This document shows, piece after piece, positions 12,713 to 21,128 of a stretch of 50,581 bases of DNA (positions are counted from its first letter, which is position 1; each line of letters begins with the position of its first letter). Below the pieces are notes generated by a model that saw nothing but the letters and a program-made list of their open reading frames with translations, searched no databases and was not told the origin of the DNA. The position numbers and the translations under genes are program-made. Origin of the DNA: Rubrivivax gelatinosus. Lineage in GTDB: Bacteria; Pseudomonadota; Gammaproteobacteria; Burkholderiales; Burkholderiaceae_C. The stretch covers positions 1 through 50,581 of the forward strand of contig NZ_NRRU01000032.1 of assembly GCF_016583785.1 (NCBI RefSeq), written 5' to 3'.

Positions 12713-12937
12713 ATGACGAACGTTTCGCGATCTTTCACCCTCGGTGCCCTGGTGGTCTCGGTGGCCGCGCTGGCCGGCTGTTCCGGCATGTCGACGCATC
12801 AGCGTGACACGGCGGTCGGTGCCGGCATCGGCGGCGTCGCCGGCGCGGTGCTGACCGGCGGCAGCACCGCCGGCACGATCGGCGGCGCCGCGGTCGGCGG
12901 CGTCATCGGCCACGAAACCAGCAAGGACAAGAAGTAA
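12713..12937 (+). CDS. Small glycine-zipper outer-membrane lipoprotein (OsmB-like)
   Basis: The 74-residue protein has a lipoprotein signal peptide with lipobox Leu-Ala-Gly-Cys (Cys near residue 23), then a Gly-rich repeat region with GxxxG spacing (AGIGGVAGAVLTGG, TIGGAAVGGVIG) typical of glycine-zipper 2TM/OsmB-like proteins. It ends in a short lysine-rich tail. The start is supported by AAGGAG at 12701-12706. Members are small envelope lipoproteins often induced by osmotic or envelope stress. It lies 4 bases from the convergent DMT transporter stop, so it is a single-gene unit. Confidence 0.85.
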   Translation: MTNVSRSFTLGALVVSVAALAGCSGMSTHQRDTAVGAGIGGVAGAVLTGGSTAGTIGGAAVGGVIGHETSKDKK

Positions 12938-12941
12938 GGCT

Positions 12942-13841
12942 TCAGCGCCGTGCCGGCCAGGTTGCGAGCAGCAGCCCGGCCAGCGCGAGCGCAAACGCCG
13001 CCGCGTGGCCGGCGCCGAAATGCTCGCCGAGGAAGACGACGCCGATCAGCGCCGCGCTGACCGGCAGCATCACGGTGAACACACCCGCCTGCGAGGCCGG
13101 CACATGGCGCAGCCCGGCCATCCACAGCCAGACCGTCACCATGCTGGCGGCGATCGCGTAGAAGACCAGCAGCGCCCAGGTCGGCGCGGCGACGGCGGCA
13201 AAGTCGAAGCTCAGCGCCTGCCAGATGCCGAACGGCGTCACCAGGGCCAGCCCCCAGAGGTTGATCAGCGCGCTGATGCGTTTGGGCGAGACGTTGCCGG
13301 TGAGCCGCTTGCCGATGACGACGTAGCTCGCCTCGCAGACCACCGCTGCCAGCAGCAGCGCATAACCCCACCACGGCGCGCCGGCTTCGGCGCTGCCGGC
13401 CGGTGCCTTGGCCAGCGCCAGCAGCGCGATGCCGGCCGCCGCGAGCGCGATGGCGCCGGCGACGCGGCGCGTGATGCGCTCGCCCAGGAACAGGCGCGAC
13501 AGGATGGCCACCGCGGCCGGAATCGCCGCCATCACGACCCCGGCGGCCAGCGCCGAGGTCGCCTTGACGCCGTACAGCATGCAGATGCTGAACAGGAAGT
13601 TGCCGAGAAAACTCTCCCAGAACAGCAGCTTGCGGTCGTGCGGCGTCAGCGGCGCTTCGGCCTCGCCGCGCCGCACCCAGTGCGCCATCGCCAGCGCGGC
13701 GATGCCGAAGCGCATCCACGCGAGCAGGAAGACCGGCAGCGCCGCGACCAGCAGGCGCGACAGGCCGACATAACAGCCGACCAGCGCCATGCCGGAGGCC
13801 AGGCAGGCGTAGGCCAGCAGCGGAACACGGGACTGGGACAT
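12942..13841 (-). CDS. EamA/DMT-family inner-membrane transporter
   Basis: The 299-residue, highly hydrophobic protein has about ten predicted membrane helices in two repeated EamA halves: the first around ALPVFLLAWMRFGIAALA and FLGERITRRVAGA, the second around VFYAIAASMVTVWLWM and VVFLGEHFGAG. DMT proteins usually export amino acids or other small metabolites. It is the last gene of the long minus-strand polyamine operon, and its ATG shares a base with the stop of the glutamine-synthetase-like gene (TGATG). A role in exporting a nitrogen-rich product or relieving overflow is inference. A longer open frame upstream is antisense-like and was not used. Confidence 0.85.
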   Translation of the reverse strand: MSQSRVPLLAYACLASGMALVGCYVGLSRLLVAALPVFLLAWMRFGIAALAMAHWVRRGEAEAPLTPHDRKLLFWESFLGNFLFSICMLYGVKATSALAAGVVMAAIPAAVAILSRLFLGERITRRVAGAIALAAAGIALLALAKAPAGSAEAGAPWWGYALLLAAVVCEASYVVIGKRLTGNVSPKRISALINLWGLALVTPFGIWQALSFDFAAVAAPTWALLVFYAIAASMVTVWLWMAGLRHVPASQAGVFTVMLPVSAALIGVVFLGEHFGAGHAAAFALALAGLLLATWPARR

Positions 13842-15136
13842 CAGAACGCCGCGGCGTAGCGCTCCAGTTCCCAGGCGCCGACGTGGCGTGCGTACTCGGT
13901 CCACTCGGCGCGTTTGAGGCGCAAGAACTCGGGGCCCAGGCTGGGGCCGAGTGCATCCAGCAGCACCGGATCGGCTTCGAGCGCTGCAACCGCTTCGCCC
14001 AGCGATTGCGGCAGCAGGGCGATGCCGCGCGCGCGGATCGTCACCAGATCGAGCGCGAACAAGTCGTCTTCGACCGCCGGCGGCAGCACCAGCCCGCGCT
14101 CGATGCCGTCCAGGCCGGCCGCGATCAGGCCGGCGGTCGCGAGATACGGGTTGGCGCTGGCGTCGGGCAGCCGCCATTCGAAGCGGCCGGGCAGGGTGCG
14201 CACGAGCGCCGTGCGGTTGTTCGGGCCGTGGGCGACATAGGCCGGCGCCCAGGCCGTGCCCGACAGCGATTCGCCCACCGTCAGGCGTTTGTACGAGTTG
14301 ACCGTCGGCGCGGCCAGTGCCGCCAGCGCCGGCGCGTGCGCCAGCACGCCGGCGACGAAGGCGTCCAGCAGATCGCTGGCGGGCTCGGCGCCGCGCCACA
14401 GCGAGACGTGGAAGTGCAGGCCGCTGCCCGGCTGGTCGGCGAAGGGCTTGGGCATCATCGAGAACACCATGCCGCGCTGCTCGGCCAGCGCGTGCGCGGC
14501 GAGCTTGAACAGCATCAGGTGGTCGCAGCTGGCCAGCGCCTCGTCGTGGGCGAAGTTGACTTCGTACTGCCCCTGCGCGTCCTCGTGGTCGATCTGCAGC
14601 ACGTCCAGGCCGGCGTCGCTCAGTGCCGTCGACAGTGCGTGCAGGAAACCGTGCTGGCGCGGCAGCGACTTCAGGTCGTAGGAGGGCTTGTCCAGGCGGT
14701 CGGCGTCGTCGGCCGGGGCCCAGCGGCCGGCCGCGTCGCGTTTGAGCAGGAAGAACTCGGGCTCGATGCCGGTGCGCATCGTCAGGCCGCGGGCCGCCAG
14801 ACGCGCGCGCGCACGCCGCAGCAGCTGGCGCGGGCAGCCGTCGAAGGGCTCCCCGGCGACAAAGCCGTCACCGACGAGGCGCGCGACCCCAGGCCACCAG
14901 GGCAAGGGCAGCGCCGTCGCGGCGTCGCCGCGTGCGTAGAACTCGGAGCGTGGGCCGCAGCGCGGCAAGCCGGTGCCCACGATCGACGGGCCGGCGAAAC
15001 CGGCGCCGGTGGCGAGCACCTCGTCCAGGTGCGCCAGCGGCACCAGCTTGCCCTTGGCGACGCCGTTCAGGTCGGTGAACTGGACCAGCAGCGTGTGCAC
15101 GCCGGCGGCTGCCAGCCGCTCGTGCAGCGCCTTCAT
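13841..15136 (-). CDS. Glutamine-synthetase-family enzyme, GlnT (type III)-like gamma-glutamyl ligase
   Basis: The 431-residue protein has the GS fold. It has the N-terminal beta-grasp with VQFTDLNGVAKGKLVP and GAGFAGPSIVG, then the catalytic half with GIEPEFFL, QIDHEDAQGQYEVNF, GSGLHFHVSLW, NSYKRLTVGESLSGTAWAP, NNRTALVRT and an E-W-R-x-P-D-A-S-A-N-P-Y-L-A metal/ATP block. The pattern fits type III (GlnT) enzymes rather than housekeeping GlnA. It is coupled to puuC (4-base ATGA overlap), so it probably makes a gamma-glutamyl amine or related intermediate in the polyamine route. A second PuuA-like ligase is encoded 10 kb upstream in the same operon. The substrate is not readable from sequence. 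Confidence 0.88.
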   Translation of the reverse strand: MKALHERLAAAGVHTLLVQFTDLNGVAKGKLVPLAHLDEVLATGAGFAGPSIVGTGLPRCGPRSEFYARGDAATALPLPWWPGVARLVGDGFVAGEPFDGCPRQLLRRARARLAARGLTMRTGIEPEFFLLKRDAAGRWAPADDADRLDKPSYDLKSLPRQHGFLHALSTALSDAGLDVLQIDHEDAQGQYEVNFAHDEALASCDHLMLFKLAAHALAEQRGMVFSMMPKPFADQPGSGLHFHVSLWRGAEPASDLLDAFVAGVLAHAPALAALAAPTVNSYKRLTVGESLSGTAWAPAYVAHGPNNRTALVRTLPGRFEWRLPDASANPYLATAGLIAAGLDGIERGLVLPPAVEDDLFALDLVTIRARGIALLPQSLGEAVAALEADPVLLDALGPSLGPEFLRLKRAEWTEYARHVGAWELERYAAAF

Positions 15137-16629
15137 GCCGGGTTGATGCGCAGCCAGGTGGTCTTCAGCTCGGTGTACTTGTCGAAGGCGTGCAGGCTCT
15201 TGTCGCGGCCGTTGCCGCTCTGCTTGTAGCCGCCGAACGGGACGGTGATGTCGTCCTCGTCGTACTGGTTGACGTGCACCGTGCCGGCGCGCAGCGCGCG
15301 CGCGACGCGGTGGGCGCGGTGCACGTTGTCGCTCCAGACGCTGGCTTGCAGCCCGTAGGCGCTGGCGTTGGCCATCGCCACGGCCTGGGCCTCGTCGGCG
15401 AAACGCAGCACCGATAGCACCGGGCCGAAGATCTCCTCGCGCGCGATGCGCATCGAGTCGGTCACGCCGTCGAAGACGGTGGGTTCGACGTAATAACCGC
15501 CGGTTTCGGCGCGTGCCCGGCGGCCGCCGGCCAGGCAGCTGGCGCCGTCGGCCAGGCCGGCGGCTATGTAGCCGAGCACCGTGTCCAGCTGCGTCTCGTC
15601 GACGATCGCACCCATCACCGTGCCCGGGTCCAGCGGGTCGGCCGGCTGGTAGCGCGGCGCCAGTGCGGCGACGCGCGCGGCGAAGTCGGCGGCGATGCTC
15701 TCGTGCACCAGCACGCGCGACGGCGCGTTGCAGCTCTCGCCCTGGTTGAAGAACATGCTGTCGGCCACGGTCTCGGCGGCGCGTTCGACGTCGCCGTCGG
15801 GGAAGACGAGAAAGGCCGATTTGCCGCCGAGCTCGTTGTAGACACGCTTCAGGTTGGAGCGGCCCGAGTACTCGAGCATGCGCCGGCCGATGCGCGTGCT
15901 GCCGGTGAAGCCGATCGCGTCGACCTCGGGGTGCAGCGCCAGCGCCTCGCCGGCTTCGCCGCCGTAACCCGGCACGACGTTGAACACACCCGGCGGCAAA
16001 CCGGCCGCGACCGCGATCTCGGCCAGACGCAGCGCCGTCAGCGGGCTCTTCTCGCTGGGTTTGAGCACGACCGAGTTGCCCGCCGCCAGCGCCGGCCCCA
16101 GCTTCCAGGCCGCCATGATCATCGGGTAGTTCCAGGGCACGATGGCGCCGACCACACCCATGGGCTCGCGCGTGATCAGCGCCAGCGCGTTGTCGGCGGT
16201 GGGTGCGACCTCGTCGTAGAGCTTGTCGACGGCTTCCGCGTACCAGGCGATGCAGCGTGCCGTCGCGGGCACGTCGACGGCAAGCGAATAGCGGATCGGC
16301 TTGCCCATGTCCAGGGTCTCGAGCAGCGCGAGTTCGTCCTTGGCGGCGAGGATGCCCTCGGCAAAACGCTGCAGGATCTTCTTGCGTGCCGCCGGCGCCT
16401 TGCCGGCCCAGCGCCGGTCGTCGAAGGCGGCGCGGGCGCTGGCGACGGCCCGGTTTACGTCCTCGGCCCGGCCGCGCACGACGGCGCCGAGCCGGCGGCC
16501 GTCGATCGGCGAGTGTTTGTCGAAGGTCTCGCCGGATGCGCTGGCGATGCGCTCGCCATCGACGAGCGCACGGCCGTCGATCGCGAGCGCGGCGGCGCGT
16601 TCGCGCCAGTTCGGGGTCGGGGAGTTCAT
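15133..16629 (-). CDS. puuC: Gamma-glutamyl-gamma-aminobutyraldehyde dehydrogenase (PuuC-type aldehyde dehydrogenase)
   Basis: The 498-residue NAD(P)-dependent aldehyde dehydrogenase has IVPWNYPMIMAAWKLGPALA, LKPSEKSPLTA, the Rossmann-end GFTGSTRIGR, the catalytic Glu in ELGGKSAFLVF and catalytic Cys in NQGESCNAPSR, and a C-terminal PFGGYKQSGNGRDKS. PuuC oxidises gamma-glutamyl-aminobutyraldehyde from PuuB. The ATG at 16629 was preferred over an upstream in-frame start because AGGAGA lies 7 bases before it. It sits between a DUF3138 outer-membrane gene and the GlnT-like gene. Broad substrate range is common in this family, so related amino-aldehydes may also be used. Confidence 0.9.
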   Translation of the reverse strand: MNSPTPNWRERAAALAIDGRALVDGERIASASGETFDKHSPIDGRRLGAVVRGRAEDVNRAVASARAAFDDRRWAGKAPAARKKILQRFAEGILAAKDELALLETLDMGKPIRYSLAVDVPATARCIAWYAEAVDKLYDEVAPTADNALALITREPMGVVGAIVPWNYPMIMAAWKLGPALAAGNSVVLKPSEKSPLTALRLAEIAVAAGLPPGVFNVVPGYGGEAGEALALHPEVDAIGFTGSTRIGRRMLEYSGRSNLKRVYNELGGKSAFLVFPDGDVERAAETVADSMFFNQGESCNAPSRVLVHESIAADFAARVAALAPRYQPADPLDPGTVMGAIVDETQLDTVLGYIAAGLADGASCLAGGRRARAETGGYYVEPTVFDGVTDSMRIAREEIFGPVLSVLRFADEAQAVAMANASAYGLQASVWSDNVHRAHRVARALRAGTVHVNQYDEDDITVPFGGYKQSGNGRDKSLHAFDKYTELKTTWLRINPA

Positions 16630-16684
16630 CGCGTCTCCTGGTGGGCTGGACACGGGCCGCGTGGGCCCGCCGGGCGGCGCGGCG

Positions 16685-18064
16685 TCAGAACTTGACGACC
16701 ACCGACGCGCCGAGCAGGTGGTTGTTCTTGCGGTAACCGCCGTCCTTCACGTCCTCGAACACGGCCTGGCTCGCGCCGTCGTAACGGTACTCGAGCTTGA
16801 AGATCGTGTTCTCGTCGTAGAGATAGTTGCCACCGACGGTCAGCGCGTAGCGGTTGCTGCCCTTGGACGGGTCGCCTGCGACGATGGCGTTGCCATCGGC
16901 GTCCAGCGTCAGGCCGCGGCCGATGCCGTTGGCGCCGTCGTCGCTGCTGTAGCCGAACAGGCCGCCGCCGTTCTTGCGGTTGTAGACGTAGTCGGCGCGC
17001 ACGACACCTTCCAGCCGCGGCGTGATCTTGTAGGCCGCGGTCGTCGACAGGCCCCACCAGCGTGCGTCGCGCAGCACGCCGTCTTCGTGGTAGATCGCGG
17101 CCTTCTTCTGCTGGCCGTAGCTGATCTGGCCGAACAGCGACAGATCGCCGCGCGTGAAGTAGGCGTCGGCCTCGAGCAGGTTGACCGCGCTGTAGGCGTC
17201 TTCCTGGCCGAGGTCCTGGGCCGCGTAGTTGGCCGTCTTGCCGTGCAGGCCGGTGAAGCCGAAGCCGCTGAACTCGCCCTTGGAGTAGTCGACGCGGTAG
17301 ATCAGCGCCGGCGACTTGTGGCTGGAGCCCTGGCGCGGCGTGTTCACGTTCGCCAGGCCGACCTTGGCGACCCATTTGCCGCTGCTCATTTCGTAGACCG
17401 CGCCGGTGTAGGCCGTCGGCGCCATGAAGTCGAACAGCAGGTTGTGGGTGACGAGCTTGTTGCCGTCGGGCAGCGTCAGCTCGTAGCCGGTCCAGTCGGG
17501 GATCTGGCCCACCCACAGGCGGTTCTGCAGGTCGCCCAGCGGGATCGAGACCGAGGCCTCGTGCACGATGGAGCCGCCGTTGGTCAGCGCGCCGGTGCCG
17601 CGTTCGGGCGCCAGCGTCAGGTGCCAGATCGTGCCGCCCTCGGTTTCCTTGAGGAAATCGAGCACGGCCATGCCGAAGTAGGAGTTGTCGTAGGTGTAGC
17701 GCGCGTCCTCGCCGTTGAGCAGCACGAAGGACGCGTTGTCGGCGCGGCGGTTGTAGATCCAGGCCGGGTCGATCTGGCCGCTGATCTTCAGGCCCTTGAA
17801 GCCCTGGGCCTCGAAGTTGTCCTGCAGCGCCTCGGCCTTGGTGCCGATGCGCGCCAGTTCCTGCGCCTGCTCGGGCGTCATGCCCCACTGGCCGGCCTGC
17901 GGCGCGGGCGCTGCCGCCGGCTGCGCGGCGAGCTTCTTCTCGAGCTCGGTGACGCGGTCGCGCAGCGCGCGCAGTTCCTTCAGCAGGTCCTCGTTGCTCT
18001 GCGCGGCTGCCGGGAAGGCGGCCCCGATCGCGAGCACGAGAGCGGTCAGGCGGGCGGGCTTCAT
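16685..18064 (-). CDS. DUF3138 outer-membrane protein, porin-like
   Basis: The 459-residue product has a signal peptide (cleavage after A-A-A near residue 21) and a short coiled coil with repeated L-L-K-E-L-R-A-L-R-x-R-V-T-E-L-E-K-K-L. A long beta-rich region of alternating hydrophobic residues follows, ending in V-V-V-K-F; a terminal Phe is the usual outer-membrane insertion signal. The layout resembles OprO/P-like porins with an N-terminal trimerising helix; I recall it as DUF3138, common in Burkholderiales. AGGAGG precedes the ATG. It lies between puuC and the putrescine permease genes with gaps of only 42-55 bases, which suggests it is the outer-membrane gate for the same substrate; this is inference. 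Confidence 0.85.
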   Translation of the reverse strand: MKPARLTALVLAIGAAFPAAAQSNEDLLKELRALRDRVTELEKKLAAQPAAAPAPQAGQWGMTPEQAQELARIGTKAEALQDNFEAQGFKGLKISGQIDPAWIYNRRADNASFVLLNGEDARYTYDNSYFGMAVLDFLKETEGGTIWHLTLAPERGTGALTNGGSIVHEASVSIPLGDLQNRLWVGQIPDWTGYELTLPDGNKLVTHNLLFDFMAPTAYTGAVYEMSSGKWVAKVGLANVNTPRQGSSHKSPALIYRVDYSKGEFSGFGFTGLHGKTANYAAQDLGQEDAYSAVNLLEADAYFTRGDLSLFGQISYGQQKKAAIYHEDGVLRDARWWGLSTTAAYKITPRLEGVVRADYVYNRKNGGGLFGYSSDDGANGIGRGLTLDADGNAIVAGDPSKGSNRYALTVGGNYLYDENTIFKLEYRYDGASQAVFEDVKDGGYRKNNHLLGASVVVKF

Positions 18065-18106
18065 CAGGATTCCTCCTCGTGGATCTGGGCGGTTGCGGGT
18101 CTTGTT

Positions 18107-18946
18107 CTAGGCGCGGGCCGCGGCGGCCAGGTCGGCCAGGCGCTGGCGTTCGCGGCGCGCGATCATGTAGCTGGCGACGATGACGCCGACGGAGACCACG
18201 GCCACCGTGATCGCTGCGACGGCGTTGACGCTCGGGTTCAGGCCCAGCCGGGCACGCGAGAAGATGACCAGCGGCATCGTCGTCGCACCTGGGCCGGACA
18301 GGAAGTTGGACAGCACGACGTCGTCCAGCGAGATCGTGAAGGTCAGCAGCCAGGCCGAGACCAGCGACTGCGCGATCATCGGCAGCGTCACCAGCCAGAA
18401 GACCTGCGCCGGGCGCGCGCCCAGGTCCATCGCCGCTTCTTCCAGCCGCGGGTTCAGGTCCTGCAGCCGCGACTGCACGACGACGGTGGCGTAGGCCATG
18501 CCCAGCAGCAGGTGGCCGATCCAGATCGTGCCCAGGCCGCGTTCGGGGAAACCGAGGGCGCGCTGCACGCTCACCAGCATCAGCAGCAGCGACAGGCCGA
18601 CGACGACCTCGGGCATCACCAGCGGCGCGTTGACCATGCCGCTGAACAGTGTGCGGCCGGCGAAGCGTTTGTACTTGACGAGCACGAACGCGGCGATCGT
18701 GCCCAGCACCACCGAGCCGCAGGCCGTCAGGAAGGCGACCTGCAGGCTGAGCCAGAAGCCGGAGATGATCTCGCTGTCGTCGGCCAGCGAGCGATACCAG
18801 CGCAGCGTGAAGCCGCGCCAGACGTTGGGCAGCGGCGAGTCGTTGAACGAATAGACGACGAGCGCGACGATGGGCACGAACAGGAAGACGTAGCCCGCGG
18901 CCAGCCAGGCGCGCCCGAACCACATGTTGAAGCGCGAAGCCTTCAT
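18107..18946 (-). CDS. potI: Putrescine ABC transporter permease PotI
   Basis: The 279-residue inner-membrane protein has six predicted helices and the binding-protein-dependent permease loop EEAAMDLGARPAQVFWLVTLP that contacts the ATPase. Its N-terminus (LFVPIVALVVYSFNDSP) and the W-x-G-F-T-L-R-W-Y segment are typical of PotC/PotI. Start and upstream potH stop overlap by four bases (ATGA), so both permease halves are made in step. It completes the PotFGHI importer with the genes at 18943-22229. Confidence 0.95.
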   Translation of the reverse strand: MKASRFNMWFGRAWLAAGYVFLFVPIVALVVYSFNDSPLPNVWRGFTLRWYRSLADDSEIISGFWLSLQVAFLTACGSVVLGTIAAFVLVKYKRFAGRTLFSGMVNAPLVMPEVVVGLSLLLMLVSVQRALGFPERGLGTIWIGHLLLGMAYATVVVQSRLQDLNPRLEEAAMDLGARPAQVFWLVTLPMIAQSLVSAWLLTFTISLDDVVLSNFLSGPGATTMPLVIFSRARLGLNPSVNAVAAITVAVVSVGVIVASYMIARRERQRLADLAAAARA

Positions 18947-19875
18947 CGCACGGTCTCCTGCGCCTCGGCCTGGTATTTATTGAAGATCGCCAGCGGCACG
19001 ATGATCAGCAGGATCATGATCACGGCCACGCTCGAGGCCATCGGCCAGTCGTTGTTCGAGAAGAACTCGTCCCAGATGACGCGGCCGATCATCAGCGTCT
19101 CGGGGCCGCCGAGCAGCTCGGGGATCACGTACTCGCCGACGCAGGGGATGAACACCAGCATGGCGCCGGCGATGATGCCGGCCTTGGACAGCGGCACCGT
19201 GATCTTCCAGAACGCGACCCAGGGCGAGGCGCCGAGGTCGGCCGCCGCCTCCAGCAGCCGCAGGTCCATTTTCGAGAGATTGGCGTACAGCGGCAGGATC
19301 ATGAACGGCAGGTAGGTGTAGACCATGCCGAGGATCAGCGAGAACGGCGTGTTCATCAGCTTGCCCGGAGCCGGGATCAGCCCGAGCGCGGCCAGCAACT
19401 GGTCCAGCCCGACACCGACGATCAGATCGGCGACGACGCCGCCGTCGCTCAGCAAGCCCTTCCAGGCGTAGACGCGCAGCAGGAAGGAAGTCCAGAACGG
19501 CAGCATCACCAGCATCAGCAGCGCCGGCTGCACCGTGCTGCGGGCGCGTGCCATGAAGTAGGCGAAGGGGTAGCCGATGAACAGGCACAGTGCCGTCGTC
19601 AGCGCCGCGTAGTGCACGCTGCTGAGATAGGTCCTGAAGTAGAGGCTGTCCTCGGCGATGTAGAGGTAGTTGCCGAACTTGATCGTCAGCTGCAGGGCGC
19701 CGTCGGTGAAGGTGATCAGGTCCTTGAAGGCGACCGACTCCATCTCGCTGACGCTGATCTTGCCGACGATCAGGAACGGGAACAGGAAGAACAGCAGCAG
19801 GAACAGGTAGGGCACCGCGATGACGAGGTGCCGCCCGGAGAACCAGGACTTCAGTCGTTGCACGGCCGTGTTCAC
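18943..19875 (-). CDS. potH: Putrescine ABC transporter permease PotH
   Basis: The 310-residue inner-membrane permease has a cytosolic N-terminus followed by the first helix (VIAVPYLFLLLFFLFPFLIV), five more helices and the EAA loop LLEAAADLGASPWVAFWKI. PotH/PotB-specific features include F-W-T-S-F-L-L-R-V-Y-A-W and IPCVGEYVIPELLGG. The start is probably GTG at 19873-19875, overlapping the potG stop as GTGA; a second in-frame GTG four codons later is the alternative. It pairs with PotI. Confidence 0.94.
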   Translation of the reverse strand: MNTAVQRLKSWFSGRHLVIAVPYLFLLLFFLFPFLIVGKISVSEMESVAFKDLITFTDGALQLTIKFGNYLYIAEDSLYFRTYLSSVHYAALTTALCLFIGYPFAYFMARARSTVQPALLMLVMLPFWTSFLLRVYAWKGLLSDGGVVADLIVGVGLDQLLAALGLIPAPGKLMNTPFSLILGMVYTYLPFMILPLYANLSKMDLRLLEAAADLGASPWVAFWKITVPLSKAGIIAGAMLVFIPCVGEYVIPELLGGPETLMIGRVIWDEFFSNNDWPMASSVAVIMILLIIVPLAIFNKYQAEAQETVR

Positions 19876-20975
19876 TGGGTGAGGACGACGTGGGCCGAAC
19901 GCGACCAGTGCAGCCAGACCTCGTCGCCCCAGGTGTAGCTCTCGTCGCGGTGGCGCTGGGTGTTGGCCACGCTCACCTTGACCAGCGTGCCGCTGGGCAG
20001 CACGACGTGATAGACGGTGAACATGCCGAAGTAGGACAGCTCCTTGATCCTGCCCGGCGCGCAGTTGAACTCGTCCTCGGCCGGCTTGTGGTGCGAGATG
20101 TGGATCTTCTCGGGCCGCAGCGCCACCGTCACCGGCATGCCTTCGGTGCCGGTGATGCCGTGGCCGACGTAGTGCCGGCAGTCCTTGGAGCTGATGACGA
20201 CGTGGTCGGGCTCGTCGACCGTCAGCGTGCCGTCCATCATGTTGACGTTGCCGATGAAGTCGGCGACGAAACGCGTCGCTGGCGTCTCGTAGATCTCGCT
20301 GGGCTGGCCGACCTGCAGGAAGCGGCCCTCGGACATCACGGCCAGGCGCGTGGCCATCGTCATCGCTTCTTCCTGGTCGTGGGTGACCATCACGCAGGTC
20401 ACGCCGACCTGCTCGATGATGTTGACGAGCTCGATCTGGGTCTGCTCGCGCAGCTTCTTGTCGAGCGCGCCCAGCGGCTCGTCGAGCAGCAGCAGCTGCG
20501 GCTGCTTGGCCAGGCTGCGCGCCAGCGCGACCCGCTGCTGCTGGCCGCCCGAGAGCTGGTGCGGCTTGCGCTGGGCGTACTTGGTCAGCTGCACCAGCTT
20601 GAGCATGGCCTCGACGCGCGCGGCGATGCGGTCCTTGGGCTGGCCTTCGCGCTTCAGGCCGAAGGCGATGTTCTCCCACACCGTCAGGTGCGGGAAGAGC
20701 GCGTAGCTCTGGAACATCATGTTCATCGGCCGCTCGTACGGCGGCAGCGTCGCCAGGTCGACGCCGCCGAGCAGGATGCGTCCGGACGTCGGCGTCTCGA
20801 AGCCCGCCAGCATGCGCAGCAGCGTGCTCTTGCCGCAGCCCGAAGGCCCGAGCAGCGCGAAGATCTCGCCCTTGGCGATGTCCACGCTGGCACGGTTGAC
20901 GGCACGGTGCCCGTCGAAGTCCTTGACGACGTCCTGGATCTGCAGGAACTGCTTTTCTTTGTCGGTGGCAACCAT
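19872..20975 (-). CDS. potG: Putrescine ABC transporter ATPase PotG
   Basis: The 367-residue ATPase has Walker A GPSGCGKST, the Q-loop region MMFQSYALFPHLTVWENIAFG, the signature LSGGQQQR, Walker B LLLLDEPLGALDKK and the H-loop VTHDQEEAM. A C-terminal TOBE-type domain follows from about residue 280. It powers PotHI. The 153-base gap to potF upstream holds a GC-rich repeat and is the widest break inside the transporter genes, so expression of potF and potGHI may differ. Confidence 0.96.
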   Translation of the reverse strand: MVATDKEKQFLQIQDVVKDFDGHRAVNRASVDIAKGEIFALLGPSGCGKSTLLRMLAGFETPTSGRILLGGVDLATLPPYERPMNMMFQSYALFPHLTVWENIAFGLKREGQPKDRIAARVEAMLKLVQLTKYAQRKPHQLSGGQQQRVALARSLAKQPQLLLLDEPLGALDKKLREQTQIELVNIIEQVGVTCVMVTHDQEEAMTMATRLAVMSEGRFLQVGQPSEIYETPATRFVADFIGNVNMMDGTLTVDEPDHVVISSKDCRHYVGHGITGTEGMPVTVALRPEKIHISHHKPAEDEFNCAPGRIKELSYFGMFTVYHVVLPSGTLVKVSVANTQRHRDESYTWGDEVWLHWSRSAHVVLTQ

Positions 20976-21035
20976 CTCAGCGGCGGGCCTGTGTCTATCT
21001 AATTGGAAAAAGACTGTCGAGAAACGCGTCTAGCT

Positions 21036-21118
21036 GCCGCCGCGGATCCGGCTTTGCCGGTCCGCTGGCGGCGCCCCCCTCGGGGGGGAGCGCCGCAGGC
21101 GCTACGGGGGGGCTTAGG
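21036..21118. repeat. GC-rich palindromic intergenic repeat between potF and potG
   Basis: Two adjacent hairpins lie in the potF-potG gap. The first pairs GCGGATCCGGC (21042-21052) with GCCGGTCCGC (21056-21065). The second pairs the GCGGCGC at 21069 onward, through a C-run and G-run, with GCGCCGC ending near 21096. A further G-run follows. The composition and C/G-run arrangement resemble a dispersed intergenic element that I recall from Burkholderiales genomes. It may stabilise the potF message or attenuate read-through, as REP elements do. Only one copy is in the window, so dispersal cannot be shown here. Confidence 0.6.
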
Positions 21119-21128
21119 TCCCGGGGGC

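Noticed and set aside
13842..14399. Longer N-terminal extension of the DMT transporter frame
   Set aside because: The extension is in another frame of the GlnT-like gene and reads as Arg/Ala-rich noise. The ATG at 13841 in a TGATG overlap gives the correct first membrane helix.
16301..19315. A 1004-codon open frame on the plus strand
   Set aside because: It is antisense to puuC, the DUF3138 gene and the pot permeases. Such long shadow frames arise from very high GC codon use, and the translation has no family pattern.
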